DNA of 39,866 bases. Origin: Clostridium sp. MCC353. Its GTDB lineage: Bacteria > Bacillota > Clostridia > Lachnospirales > Lachnospiraceae. Below the pieces are notes generated by a model. That model was not told the DNA's origin, searched no databases, and saw nothing but the letters and a program-made list of their open reading frames with translations. The translations under genes were made by a program, and so were the position numbers. Every line of letters begins with the position of its first letter. Position 1 is the stretch's first letter. Where the stretch lies: NCBI RefSeq assembly GCF_018785315.1, contig NZ_WQPN01000108.1, positions 1,591-41,456 on the forward strand, written 5' to 3'. Shown piece after piece: positions 16,129-24,571 of the stretch.

Positions 16129-17229
16129 TCACTCACATTTTATTAGTTTGTAATTGTATTTTAAAAGCTGCACCCAGGCGTTGTTTCTGGATTCCTCATC
16201 ATAGAATACGATTTTTAAAGCGCCTTCCCCGTGTTCACGGTTATGGTTGATGCCGATATTGCTGATGCTGATGCCCCGGGCGCTGAGGATTACGGATAAA
16301 GTAGAGATTGCGCCGGGTTCGTCGGCAACATCCACCGTAAAGGAATATTCAGGAGCCACGGATCCCTTGGAGGAATCGGAAATGGAATTGCGGTAAGTTT
16401 TCGATGTGTCGAATAAACGGTAAACCGCCTGTTTATCCTGTTCCTTCAGCCGGTCTAAAATGTCCTTTAAGGATTCAATATAGCTTTCCAGCATGAATAC
16501 GATATTTTTCGTATTTGTCATGCAGATCTGTTCCCACATCTCCGGGGAAGCGGAGGCGATACGGGTAATATCCTTAAAACCTCCTGCGGCCAGCCGTTTC
16601 ATCATTTCTTCCCGGTTATCGGAATCCTTTACCAGGTTCACCAGGCTGGATGCTATGATATGGGGCAGATGGCTGATGGCGGCCACAATCCGGTCATGTT
16701 CCTTATAGTCCAATACAATGGGAATCGCTCCGATCAGCTCAGCCACCGCAACCAGGCGTTTGGTGTCGTCCTTTCTGGTTTCTCTGGTAGGAGTGATGAT
16801 ATAGTAAGCATTTTCCAACAGACGGTCGGTGGAATTTTCATAGCCTGTTTTTTCAGAACCGGCCATAGGATGTCCGCCGATGAAACAGGATTCCATGCCC
16901 AGGGAAATGACTTCCTTATGGATATCGGTTTTAGTGCTGCCCACGTCTGTGATGATGGCTCCGGGCTTTAAGTAAGGCCGGACGGCGGAAAGATACTGGG
17001 CGTTATATTCCACCGGCGTGCAGAGAAATATCAGGTCGCAGGAATTCAGGGTTTCATCAATTCCGTCCAGAATAATGTCCACAACGTTGTCATTTTTGGC
17101 CTGTTCCAGTTTGGAACGGGTTCTCATATAAGCCATAATCCGGATGCCGGGGCAGGCCCGTTTCAGGCCTTTGGCGATAGAGCCGCCAATCAATCCGAAG
17201 CCGATAAAACCAATGGTTAAATCAGTCAT
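16129..17229 (-). CDS. tyrA: Prephenate dehydrogenase with C-terminal ACT domain
   Basis: A 366-aa NAD(P)-dependent enzyme that oxidatively decarboxylates prephenate to 4-hydroxyphenylpyruvate in tyrosine synthesis. The Rossmann motif GFGLIGG lies at residues 10-16, the family motif GGHPMAGSEKTG near residue 128-139, and a helical dimerisation region follows (HIIASSLVNL). Residues from about 298 form an ACT-type regulatory domain (YSFTVDVADEPGAISTLSVI), which suggests feedback control by an amino acid, probably tyrosine. Its ATG overlaps the aroF stop in a TAATG arrangement, which couples translation. Length is as expected for the TyrA-ACT architecture of clostridia. Confidence 0.95.
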   Translation of the reverse strand: MTDLTIGFIGFGLIGGSIAKGLKRACPGIRIMAYMRTRSKLEQAKNDNVVDIILDGIDETLNSCDLIFLCTPVEYNAQYLSAVRPYLKPGAIITDVGSTKTDIHKEVISLGMESCFIGGHPMAGSEKTGYENSTDRLLENAYYIITPTRETRKDDTKRLVAVAELIGAIPIVLDYKEHDRIVAAISHLPHIIASSLVNLVKDSDNREEMMKRLAAGGFKDITRIASASPEMWEQICMTNTKNIVFMLESYIESLKDILDRLKEQDKQAVYRLFDTSKTYRNSISDSSKGSVAPEYSFTVDVADEPGAISTLSVILSARGISISNIGINHNREHGEGALKIVFYDEESRNNAWVQLLKYNYKLIKCE

Positions 17230-18242
17230 TAAAAATGCCTCCTTGAAAGATCTGCATAAGGTTTCAGTTCATTTGTCAATTCTTCAAATGCCTCGAAGGT
17301 CAGGGACTGGGGGCCATCCGACAGGGCGCAGGCAGGATTTGGATGGACTTCGATCATCAGCCCGTCTGCCCCGACCGCAATTGCCGCTTTGGAAAGAGGG
17401 GCAACATAGGCGCGGACGCCTGTAGCATGGCTGGGGTCTACAATGATAGGAAGGTGGCTCTTGCTGCGGATCACCGGCACGGCGCTGATATCTAACGTAT
17501 TGCGGGTGGCTGTTTCATAGGTTCGGATTCCGCGTTCGCAGAGCACCACATTGGGGTTCCCTTCGGACATGATGTATTCGGCAGCGTTCAGCCATTCGTC
17601 AATGGTGGCTGACAGGCCGCGTTTTAACAGGATCGGGATACCGGATTTTCCAGCTTCCTTTAACAGCTCGAAGTTCTGCATGTTCCTGGCCCCAATCTGA
17701 AGCATATCCACATAGTTAACCGCCGATTCGATGGCCCGCAGACTGGTTACTTCGCAGATGACGTTCAGCCCTGTGGCTTCTCTGGCCTCTTTCATATATT
17801 TAAGCCCTTCTTCCTCCAGGCCCTGGAAGGAGTAGGGGGATGTTCTCGGTTTATACGCGCCGCCGCGCAGGAAGGTGGCCCCGGCTTTTTTCACCGCATA
17901 TGCGGTTTCCATCAACTGTTCCCGGCTTTCCACCGCGCAGGGGCCGGCCATAATGGTTAAGGTGCCCGGTCCGATGGTGGTGTTGCCCACCTTGATTACG
18001 GAATCTTCCGGGTGGAACTTTTTATTGGCCAGTTTATAGGATTCGGTTACGGCCACTACCTTGTCAACGCCTTCTGATATCTCGATGTTGGATCCGTGAA
18101 GTTTTGTTTTATCGCCGACAACGCCTACGATGGTTACTTGGGCGCCCTTGGAAAGATGAACCTGAAGGCCTTTGGCTTCAATCAAATTAGTTACTTTTTT
18201 TACGGCCTCATCAGAGGCATTTGGTTTCATAATTATAATCAT
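17229..18242 (-). CDS. aroF: 3-deoxy-7-phosphoheptulonate synthase (DAHP synthase, type Ibeta)
   Basis: A 337-aa enzyme that condenses PEP and erythrose-4-phosphate, the first step of the shikimate pathway. It has the N-terminal ferredoxin-like/ACT-like domain (residues 1-70, MIIIMKPNASDEAV) of the Thermotoga-type class. The KDO8P/DAHP synthase barrel follows, with GPCAVESREQLMETA, RGGAYKPRTSPYSFQG and DPSHATG. The N-terminal domain gives feedback sensitivity in characterised relatives. GAGGAAAAAGAC leads into the ATG. It opens the aroF-tyrA-aroA operon under a clear promoter. No T-box or leader peptide is visible in the 60-base leader, so feedback is probably at the enzyme. Confidence 0.96.
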   Translation of the reverse strand: MIIIMKPNASDEAVKKVTNLIEAKGLQVHLSKGAQVTIVGVVGDKTKLHGSNIEISEGVDKVVAVTESYKLANKKFHPEDSVIKVGNTTIGPGTLTIMAGPCAVESREQLMETAYAVKKAGATFLRGGAYKPRTSPYSFQGLEEEGLKYMKEAREATGLNVICEVTSLRAIESAVNYVDMLQIGARNMQNFELLKEAGKSGIPILLKRGLSATIDEWLNAAEYIMSEGNPNVVLCERGIRTYETATRNTLDISAVPVIRSKSHLPIIVDPSHATGVRAYVAPLSKAAIAVGADGLMIEVHPNPACALSDGPQSLTFEAFEELTNELKPYADLSRRHF

Positions 18243-18283
18243 GTCTTTTTCCTCGTTTATGTTTAATTGAATTTATAGCTAGT

Positions 18284-18312
18284 ATTCTATACGAAGTCGG
18301 GGATAATGTCAA
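18284..18312 (-). promoter_or_regulatory. Promoter of aroF-tyrA-aroA
   Basis: On the minus strand TTGACA (18307-18312), 17-base spacer, TAGAAT (18284-18289), giving a leader of about 35 bases. Confidence 0.85.
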
Positions 18313-18404
18313 CGCTTTATGACGTTGAAGTTTAACGTGTTAAAGTAAAAAAGACAAATTTATAAACGGGAAACGCCTGCCTGAATATACATGGAATAGG
18401 TTGT

Positions 18405-19328
18405 TCATGGTAAATATTTTATGTCCTCTTCCGTAAGATTAAATTGCTGGAACATAAAACTGCGGAATTCTAAAGCTGCCTCAGATAACTCGTTATCTTT
18501 TTTCCAGGCAAAATAAATATTTTTCTGATCGATATGGACGCTGCCGCCCGGAGCAAGAGGACGTACTGCTACATTGGTATTATTCTTAACAAAACAACTG
18601 TCGATATATGGGACCAGACCGATCATAGTTCCGCTTGTAATCATGTTGAGCATAACAAAACGGTCGTCTGTGATCGCACATATGTTGGGCATGATACCGT
18701 AATTCAGCATGGTATTATATTCAACAGGCAGAGCATTGCTATGGGGTGAGACAACGATCATCCGTTCATCCTTAATGTCATCTGGATCTAAACATTTTTT
18801 TTGACAAAGAGGATGAGTTCTGTTTAATAGAATATATGGGTTACTGGGTTCTGAGTCGGACAAAAAAACATAATTCATGTTGCGCAGATGGACGCTTCTA
18901 TGAGAAAAAAGAAAATCCAGGGTATCTTCCGGTTTGGATTTTACTGTTCTTTGATTAGAGATTAAGCGAAAAACTATATTGGGGTGTAATTCCATAAATG
19001 TATTCAGCAGACCGGAGAACCGGGCTTCACTGGTACGGAACCCCAAGACAATTTCCTGAACTCCCAATTTGTCCCGGTACAGCATTTTCTGCTGGTTCCG
19101 TTCCAGAATCTCAAATAAGCCGGATATTGTTTTTTGAAATTCCCGTCCGTTTTCATTTAATTTCAAATTTTTTCCCTTCCGGTCAAACAGCGGAACCCCC
19201 AATTCCGCTTCTAGTTTTTTCAGCATATTACTCAGAGCCGGCTGGGAGATATGGAGAGATTCCGCAGCTGAGGTCATGTTCTGAAGTTTTGCAAGTTCAA
19301 GAAAATATTCAAATTGCAGTAAATTCAT
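18405..19328 (-). CDS. LysR-family transcriptional regulator
   Basis: A 307-aa LysR-type regulator. The N-terminal winged helix-turn-helix is clear: MNLLQFEYFLELAKLQNM followed by SAAESLHISQPALSNMLKKL. A long linker helix follows, then an effector-binding domain with two periplasmic-like lobes (EIVLGFRTSEARF onward). It is transcribed divergently from the MFS-hydrolase operon across a 185-base AT-rich region, the classical arrangement for a LysR protein that controls its neighbour. The inducer is unknown but is probably a substrate or product of the neighbouring hydrolases. Base composition is slightly more AT-rich than the first cluster. Confidence 0.92.
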   Translation of the reverse strand: MNLLQFEYFLELAKLQNMTSAAESLHISQPALSNMLKKLEAELGVPLFDRKGKNLKLNENGREFQKTISGLFEILERNQQKMLYRDKLGVQEIVLGFRTSEARFSGLLNTFMELHPNIVFRLISNQRTVKSKPEDTLDFLFSHRSVHLRNMNYVFLSDSEPSNPYILLNRTHPLCQKKCLDPDDIKDERMIVVSPHSNALPVEYNTMLNYGIMPNICAITDDRFVMLNMITSGTMIGLVPYIDSCFVKNNTNVAVRPLAPGGSVHIDQKNIYFAWKKDNELSEAALEFRSFMFQQFNLTEEDIKYLP

Positions 19329-19382
19329 AATGGCGTTTCCCCTCTGAATGATTCGAGTTAAAATACACTAAAAAATGCGCTT

Positions 19383-19420
19383 ATCACTAGAAAATTATAA
19401 CATAATAACCAAAAAGTGAT
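19383..19420. promoter_or_regulatory. Candidate LysR operator region between lysR-type gene and MFS gene
   Basis: ATCACT (19383-19388) and its inverse AGTGAT (19415-19420) flank an AT-rich 26-base spacer that contains the regulator's own likely -10 (TATAAT on the minus strand, 19394-19399). The right half-site abuts the -35 of the divergent operon, as in LysR-activated promoters. A second small palindrome ATGAT-TAT-ATCAT overlaps the -10 (19445-19457). Confidence 0.45.
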
Positions 19421-19449
19421 TTTACAGAAAAACTAATTAATACTATGAT
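19421..19449 (+). promoter_or_regulatory. Promoter of the MFS-hydrolase operon
   Basis: TTTACA (19421-19426), 17-base spacer, TATGAT (19444-19449), 65 bases before the start codon. Confidence 0.7.
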
Positions 19450-19513
19450 TATATCATGAATATTCACATAATAAAATTAAATTTGGCCAAACAATTCACA
19501 AGGAGGGGTTAGT

Positions 19514-20770
19514 GTGGAGAAACAAAAGAACAGCCTGTTAAAAGAAGCAGTATCTCTAATGACGAATAAAAATTTATTGCTTGTTATGTTGATGCTTACA
19601 TGTAATACATGTGCGACACAATTATCCAAAACAAGTATTAATGTTTACGGGAAATCTCTGGGAGCCACGGTTGCTGTTTTAGGATTCATAGCGACTCTGA
19701 ACAGCTGGGGAAAAATTTGCTGCCGTCCGTTTTCAGGGCGCGGCGTGGATAAGTTTAATCCGCGTATATGGATGATAACCTGCAGCCTGCTGCGGATGGC
19801 CTGCTATTTATGCTTTGCCCTGTTTGATTCGGTGGCGATGTTCGGCGCAGCAAGATTTTTAGAAGGAGTTACCAATGCATTGATGGTGACTTCCCTGTAT
19901 TCTCTCACCGGATTATGTGTTACTAAGGCACAAATCAGTACTGCAATGGCTTTGTACAGTTTTATACCAGCCTTATTTTCAGCCGGAACTACGGCGTTTT
20001 CTACCAGAGTTTATGAGATGGGACAGAAAGTTCCGTTTTATGGCTCAGTCGGTTTGTTAGGCATAATGTGTATCTTATCATTTTTCCTGAAAATGTCGCC
20101 GCAGAACGAAAAGAAAAAAGAGCAGGGAAGCGAGGAACAACAGAAGGAAAAGACCTCTAAGAAAGGCTTTAAGATCACGAATTACATAGCTCTTGAAGGG
20201 CTTTGGTTCCTTCCCATGATGTGGGCGAACAGCGCCCATCTGGCTGCGGAAGATCTGCTGATTGTAGTTTATGCAACGGAGATGGGATATCCGGCAGCAG
20301 GAGCCTTGTACTTTTCAGTAGCAATGCTGGTTAAGATGTGGGCAGTACTGCCCATGGGAGCAATGGCAGACCGAATTGGTGCGAAATATGTAATTTATTT
20401 CGGTTTCCTGTGTAAAGCCGTAGGATTTATTCTCCTGGCTATGTATCCGACGGCTCTAATGTTTACCGTCGCAGGTGTTTTAAAAGGCTTTGGCATGCCA
20501 ATGCAGAATATTATGCAGGCTCAGGCAGTTAAAGTTATGCCAAAGAGTAAAATGGGTATAGCCAACTCAACTCATCTTTTACTGACTGATTTTGGAGTTA
20601 TGTTTATGAGCAGCGCGGCCGGTTTTATCTGTGCGGCGGTAGGTTTTTCAAAGGCATTTATGGTATTTGGCGCATTGGCAGCCTGTGGTGCTGTCTGTTA
20701 TGCGGTCATGAAAGGAAAAATAGAGGGTATGGTGGAAAAAGCGATTGCCGAAGACGAGCAGGCTGCTTAA
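19514..20770 (+). CDS. MFS transporter
   Basis: A 418-aa major facilitator superfamily protein with about twelve membrane helices in two six-helix halves, separated by a charged cytoplasmic loop (PQNEKKKEQGSEEQQKEK, near residues 197-215). The loop 2-3 signature is degenerate (WGKICCRPFSGRGVDKF); the second-half equivalent is MGAMADRIGAKYVIYFG. It starts with GTG preceded by AGGAGGGG. Being first in an operon with three hydrolases and a carboxylate permease, it may import the ester substrate or export a product. The substrate class cannot be determined from sequence alone. Confidence 0.88.
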   Translation: MEKQKNSLLKEAVSLMTNKNLLLVMLMLTCNTCATQLSKTSINVYGKSLGATVAVLGFIATLNSWGKICCRPFSGRGVDKFNPRIWMITCSLLRMACYLCFALFDSVAMFGAARFLEGVTNALMVTSLYSLTGLCVTKAQISTAMALYSFIPALFSAGTTAFSTRVYEMGQKVPFYGSVGLLGIMCILSFFLKMSPQNEKKKEQGSEEQQKEKTSKKGFKITNYIALEGLWFLPMMWANSAHLAAEDLLIVVYATEMGYPAAGALYFSVAMLVKMWAVLPMGAMADRIGAKYVIYFGFLCKAVGFILLAMYPTALMFTVAGVLKGFGMPMQNIMQAQAVKVMPKSKMGIANSTHLLLTDFGVMFMSSAAGFICAAVGFSKAFMVFGALAACGAVCYAVMKGKIEGMVEKAIAEDEQAA

Positions 20771-20796
20771 CGATTGTTTAAGAACGGAGAATTGAT

Positions 20797-22545
20797 ATGA
20801 ATCAAAAATTGAGTATTGATATAGATACAGAAATTCCAATGCGGGACGGAGTCATATTACGTGCAGATATCTACAGGCCGGATGACGGAAGGCCGTATCC
20901 GGCCATATTGCTACGGACCCCCTACAGGAAAAAATATATGTCAACTCAATGGGGAGAATTAAGCCCCATTCCGTTGGCAAAGGCCGGTTATGCAGTTATT
21001 TTGCAGGATACGAGAGGCACCGGCAGTTCGGATGGTGAATATAACTTTTATTTTGACCAGGGAGATGACGGTTATGACAGCTGTGAATGGATTGCCGGAC
21101 AGGAATGGTGTGACGGCAGGGTCGGTGGATACGGTCATTCCTACTATGCATATACCCAGCTGACAATGGCAGCTAAAAAGCCGCCTCATCTGATCTGCAT
21201 TGCTCCTTTCATGCAAAGCTGCAGACCGAAATACAGCGGAGGTTTTCTGCCAAATGCCCTTCATGCGGAATGGCTTTCCAAACAGGCGGAACGGTATCTG
21301 GAACGGATTAAAGATGAAGGACGTCGTGAAGAATGCCGTCGGATTCTGACACAGCATACAAAAAACATGAGAGAACAATATCGTTTTGTTCCGGAAATCG
21401 ATATGCCGGTTATGCAGTTGACGGAATATTTTCCCTATATGAAAGAATACCGCATAAAGGTAGAAAAATATGACAGTCCATCAGGGCCCGAAGTCGAAGG
21501 ACGGCCTATAGATTTGAGCAATGTGGATACACCTATGCTGCTGTATGCCGGCCTGTATGATACCTCTTCAAAAAATGGACCATTTGAAAATTTTATGACC
21601 TTAACTCATGTTAATCCGAATGAACATGTGAGGAACAACACCAGACTGGTGGCGGGCCCGTGGAAACATGGCGTCCGGTTTGAGCCGAATCAGGGAGAAT
21701 TGGGCTTTGGTAATGCAGATGGAAAGATTTTAAATATTAATGACCATATACGGCGTTTTTTTGATTATCATCTCAAGGGAATTGATGAAGGGATGGAAGC
21801 CAGCGCTCCTGTGCGCATCTATATTATGGGAAAAAATATCTGGCGGGATGAATACGAGTACCCTCTGGCGCGTACCCGGTATACAGATTTTTATCTGAGG
21901 AGCAATGGAAATGCCAATACGCTGTCCGGCGACGGCTGGCTGTCCGCAGCGCCTCCGGAAGAATATGAACCGGAAGATCAATTTATTTATGACCCTGAGA
22001 AACCGGCTCCGGACCGTGTACCCGGCGGCTGCGCGGGCGGGATTCAGGACTGGAGCAGTGTGGAAACTATGAGAGAAGATATGCTGGTTTATTCCACTCC
22101 GGTTTTGGGAAAAGGAATTGAAGCCATTGGAATGTTTAAAGCAGAGCTGGAAATTTCTTCTGACTGCCCGGATACGGATTTTGTCTGCCGTCTGACTGAT
22201 GTATACCCCAATGGAAAATCCTTAAATATAACAGAAGGGGCTGTCAGGGCCAGCTACAACAATACCTATGAACGAAAACTTCTGGAGCCGGGGGAAATCA
22301 GGCGTGTTACTGTGGATTTAGGCAATTCGAGCATCTATTTCAAAGAAGGACACAAAATACGCCTGGAGGTAACCAGCAGCTGTTTTCCAATGATTGACAG
22401 AAACCATAATACCGGAAACCGGGTGGGAACGGATACAGAAATGAAAATTGCCCGCAACTGTGTTTATCATAACCCGGTTAAGGCGTCAAAACTGATACTG
22501 CCTGTTATTCCGGAAGATGAAGAGGAGGAAATAAATGAACTATAG
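20797..22545 (+). CDS. CocE/NonD-family (X-Pro dipeptidyl-peptidase S15-like) serine hydrolase
   Basis: A 582-aa hydrolase of the S15/CocE family, which cleaves esters or N-terminal X-Pro peptides. It opens with MRDGVILRADIYRP, the family's entry motif, then DTRGTGSSDG and the nucleophile elbow GGYGHSYYA with Ser115. The probable acid lies in LYAGLYDTSS and the His in GPWKHG. The C-terminal 200 residues form the jelly-roll domain (YSTPVLGKGIEAIG; GHKIRLEVTSSCFP). No signal peptide. The gene overlaps the next by 11 bases, pointing to tight coupling. Esterase or peptidase activity cannot be separated by sequence; the context favours ester hydrolysis. Confidence 0.9.
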   Translation: MNQKLSIDIDTEIPMRDGVILRADIYRPDDGRPYPAILLRTPYRKKYMSTQWGELSPIPLAKAGYAVILQDTRGTGSSDGEYNFYFDQGDDGYDSCEWIAGQEWCDGRVGGYGHSYYAYTQLTMAAKKPPHLICIAPFMQSCRPKYSGGFLPNALHAEWLSKQAERYLERIKDEGRREECRRILTQHTKNMREQYRFVPEIDMPVMQLTEYFPYMKEYRIKVEKYDSPSGPEVEGRPIDLSNVDTPMLLYAGLYDTSSKNGPFENFMTLTHVNPNEHVRNNTRLVAGPWKHGVRFEPNQGELGFGNADGKILNINDHIRRFFDYHLKGIDEGMEASAPVRIYIMGKNIWRDEYEYPLARTRYTDFYLRSNGNANTLSGDGWLSAAPPEEYEPEDQFIYDPEKPAPDRVPGGCAGGIQDWSSVETMREDMLVYSTPVLGKGIEAIGMFKAELEISSDCPDTDFVCRLTDVYPNGKSLNITEGAVRASYNNTYERKLLEPGEIRRVTVDLGNSSIYFKEGHKIRLEVTSSCFPMIDRNHNTGNRVGTDTEMKIARNCVYHNPVKASKLILPVIPEDEEEEINEL

Positions 22546-23686
22546 ATATTATTTCAATGTAAAAAGTTTGTATCTGGTACCTGGTTTTCATACGATAATG
22601 ATCAATGAATATACATACCGCCCCCAAATACCGCCGGTTTTAAAAGAGGGACATGTATTCTTGGCCACAGAAGACTTTAAAACCATTTATTCTCAGGTTT
22701 ACCAAGTGGAATCCATCGATGGAAGTGTGATTGTCAGCAGAGGAGTCCGGCAGGCCAAAACTCCGGAAGAGGAGATAAACGGAGTCAAAGTGATGGCTTT
22801 GGATATAGTGTTGGAACAGGTATTTGACTACCGCCGTATGGAGAAGATGACAGCTGAAAAGAACCAGGTTATATTTTTCACAAGTGACAAGGAAACTGCA
22901 GAGATTCCTAAACTCAAATTAAAATATATTGACAATCTGATCCGGGGAAAAAAGGAAGGGGATTTTTACCATACTTTCTGGTTTGAGGAAGGGGAAAAAC
23001 TGGTTCCTTACAGAATCTATCTGCCGGTGGGGTACGACCCTGCAATCAAATATCCGGTAGTATTTTATCTCCACGGAGGCAATGGAAGTCCGGAACAGGG
23101 CTTTATCCGCAGCCAGAATAAGCTTCAGTATTACGGAGAAAAACATAAGTTTATTGTGGTCGGAGCGGATGGCTTTATCTGGGATTCTACATATGGATAT
23201 GTACTTCCGCCGAATCCGGGAGATCCCGATCTTGATTATTCCTGCCCGGAAAACCCGGGACACTATTCGGAGGAAAGGCTTTACGGCCATCATTTGGGTG
23301 AATTGTGTCTGGAAGCGACGATTAAAACCGTTTTAGAAAATTTTTCAGCGGATGAAAATAAAATGTTCCTCATGGGAAATTCCATGGGCGGAGAAGGCAC
23401 GTTTTATTTTGCGGCCTCCCATCCGGGCATGTTTAAGGCTATAAGTCCGGCGGGAGCCATGGTTAATACAAAAATCATGGATGTGACGCCATTAAAAGAT
23501 GTTCCGATTTTATTTGTGGGAGGAACGGAAGATATGCATGGTTTTGATTATCTCAGGGACGGAGTGGATGCGATGAAGGAACAGGGGCTTAATATAAACA
23601 GCCTTTATATTGGAGGCGGAGATCATCCGTCAGCGTGGGTGATGGGGCTTTCAGAAGTATTTGACTTCTTTCGAAAATACTGTTAA
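22535..23686 (+). CDS. Alpha/beta-hydrolase, paralogue of the 5340-6497 protein
   Basis: A 383-aa cytoplasmic hydrolase. AGGAGG precedes the ATG inside the 3' end of the CocE gene. Residues 1-150 are a beta-rich accessory region without catalytic motifs. The hydrolase domain has FYLHGGNGSPEQGF, nucleophile GNSMGG with Ser283, acid candidate in GGTEDMHGF and His in GGGDHPSAW. It matches the protein at 5340-6497 in layout, nucleophile context and the pre-domain motif (GDFYHTFW versus GDLYRTLW). The two copies sit in different clusters with different transporters and regulators. Ester hydrolysis is likely; substrate unknown. Confidence 0.82.
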   Translation: MNYRYYFNVKSLYLVPGFHTIMINEYTYRPQIPPVLKEGHVFLATEDFKTIYSQVYQVESIDGSVIVSRGVRQAKTPEEEINGVKVMALDIVLEQVFDYRRMEKMTAEKNQVIFFTSDKETAEIPKLKLKYIDNLIRGKKEGDFYHTFWFEEGEKLVPYRIYLPVGYDPAIKYPVVFYLHGGNGSPEQGFIRSQNKLQYYGEKHKFIVVGADGFIWDSTYGYVLPPNPGDPDLDYSCPENPGHYSEERLYGHHLGELCLEATIKTVLENFSADENKMFLMGNSMGGEGTFYFAASHPGMFKAISPAGAMVNTKIMDVTPLKDVPILFVGGTEDMHGFDYLRDGVDAMKEQGLNINSLYIGGGDHPSAWVMGLSEVFDFFRKYC

Positions 23687-23731
23687 TTGAAATTTACAAA
23701 ATTCGTATAGAGAGCGGGAAGGGGTAACATC

Positions 23732-24544
23732 ATGAATGTATTATCATTACGGTGGCTTCACTGTGCGGGATATGAAATAAAACTGCCTGACGGGCCGTCG
23801 ATCGTTATTGATCCGTTTATTACCATGAACCGGTTTGAAAATTTTACATGGGAGAATATCGAGGGGGCAGATTATATTCTCCTGACACACACACATGGAG
23901 ATCACATATCGGATGTGGGCAATCTGGTGGGAAAATTTGGTTCCCAGGTGTTTTCAGGTCAGATGTCCTGCAATAGTATTGTAGAATATTTTGATTTGAA
24001 TTATTCTCATATCTGGCCGGTACTTCCAGGGGAATTTTATGAGTTAGACGGTTTTTCTTTGAATATTTACCGTGGAAAACACACAACACAGACGAGGGAT
24101 GATTACAAACCCAGCCAGGCATACAGGATTCCTGCCATTGGCGGACCAGAAGGCAGTTATAGGGACGGAAATCATTTTGGCGGAATGGAAATGCTGAACT
24201 TTTTAATCACTACCAAAGAGGGGATGAGGATTCTCATATCCGGCGGTCTTGATTCTTATCAGGATATTTACCGTGAAGCAAAGAAGACGCGGCCCAACAT
24301 TGTAATCCGCCAGGCCAATGCGGGGCTTGCGCCGGAAGACTATGCCAGACTGGTGCTGCCATATCAGGCTCAGTATGTATTTCCTCACCATCATGAAAAA
24401 ATTCCCGGCAGGCAGGGTATTTCCATTGAAGATTACTGCAGCAGAATCAATGAGGAGTTAATCCGGTTAGGCAGTCGGACAAGGGTTGTTTATCCGGAGA
24501 AATTCAGGTGGGTTGATATTGAGATGAGTGCCCGTTTGCGCTGA
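23732..24544 (+). CDS. MBL-fold metallo-hydrolase
   Basis: A 270-aa metallo-beta-lactamase-fold protein with the metal-binding HTHGDH motif (His53, His55, Asp57, His58). Further candidate ligands are in GKHTTQ and the C-terminal FPHHHEKIPG. An N-terminal pair of strands (IVIDPF) precedes the motif, as in UlaG- or lactonase-like members. It may open a lactone or cleave an ester in the pathway served by the neighbouring hydrolases, but MBL-fold specificity cannot be predicted here. It lies 45 bases after the preceding hydrolase and 27 before the permease, so it belongs to the same operon. No signal peptide. Confidence 0.85.
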   Translation: MNVLSLRWLHCAGYEIKLPDGPSIVIDPFITMNRFENFTWENIEGADYILLTHTHGDHISDVGNLVGKFGSQVFSGQMSCNSIVEYFDLNYSHIWPVLPGEFYELDGFSLNIYRGKHTTQTRDDYKPSQAYRIPAIGGPEGSYRDGNHFGGMEMLNFLITTKEGMRILISGGLDSYQDIYREAKKTRPNIVIRQANAGLAPEDYARLVLPYQAQYVFPHHHEKIPGRQGISIEDYCSRINEELIRLGSRTRVVYPEKFRWVDIEMSARLR

Positions 24545-24571
24545 CAACTGCAGCCGGAGAGGGGGAAAAAC

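Noticed and set aside
18243-18404. Possible T-box or leader attenuator before aroF
   Set aside because: No T-box core, no specifier-like stem and no Trp/Tyr/Phe-rich short frame; the leader from the clear promoter is only about 35 bases.
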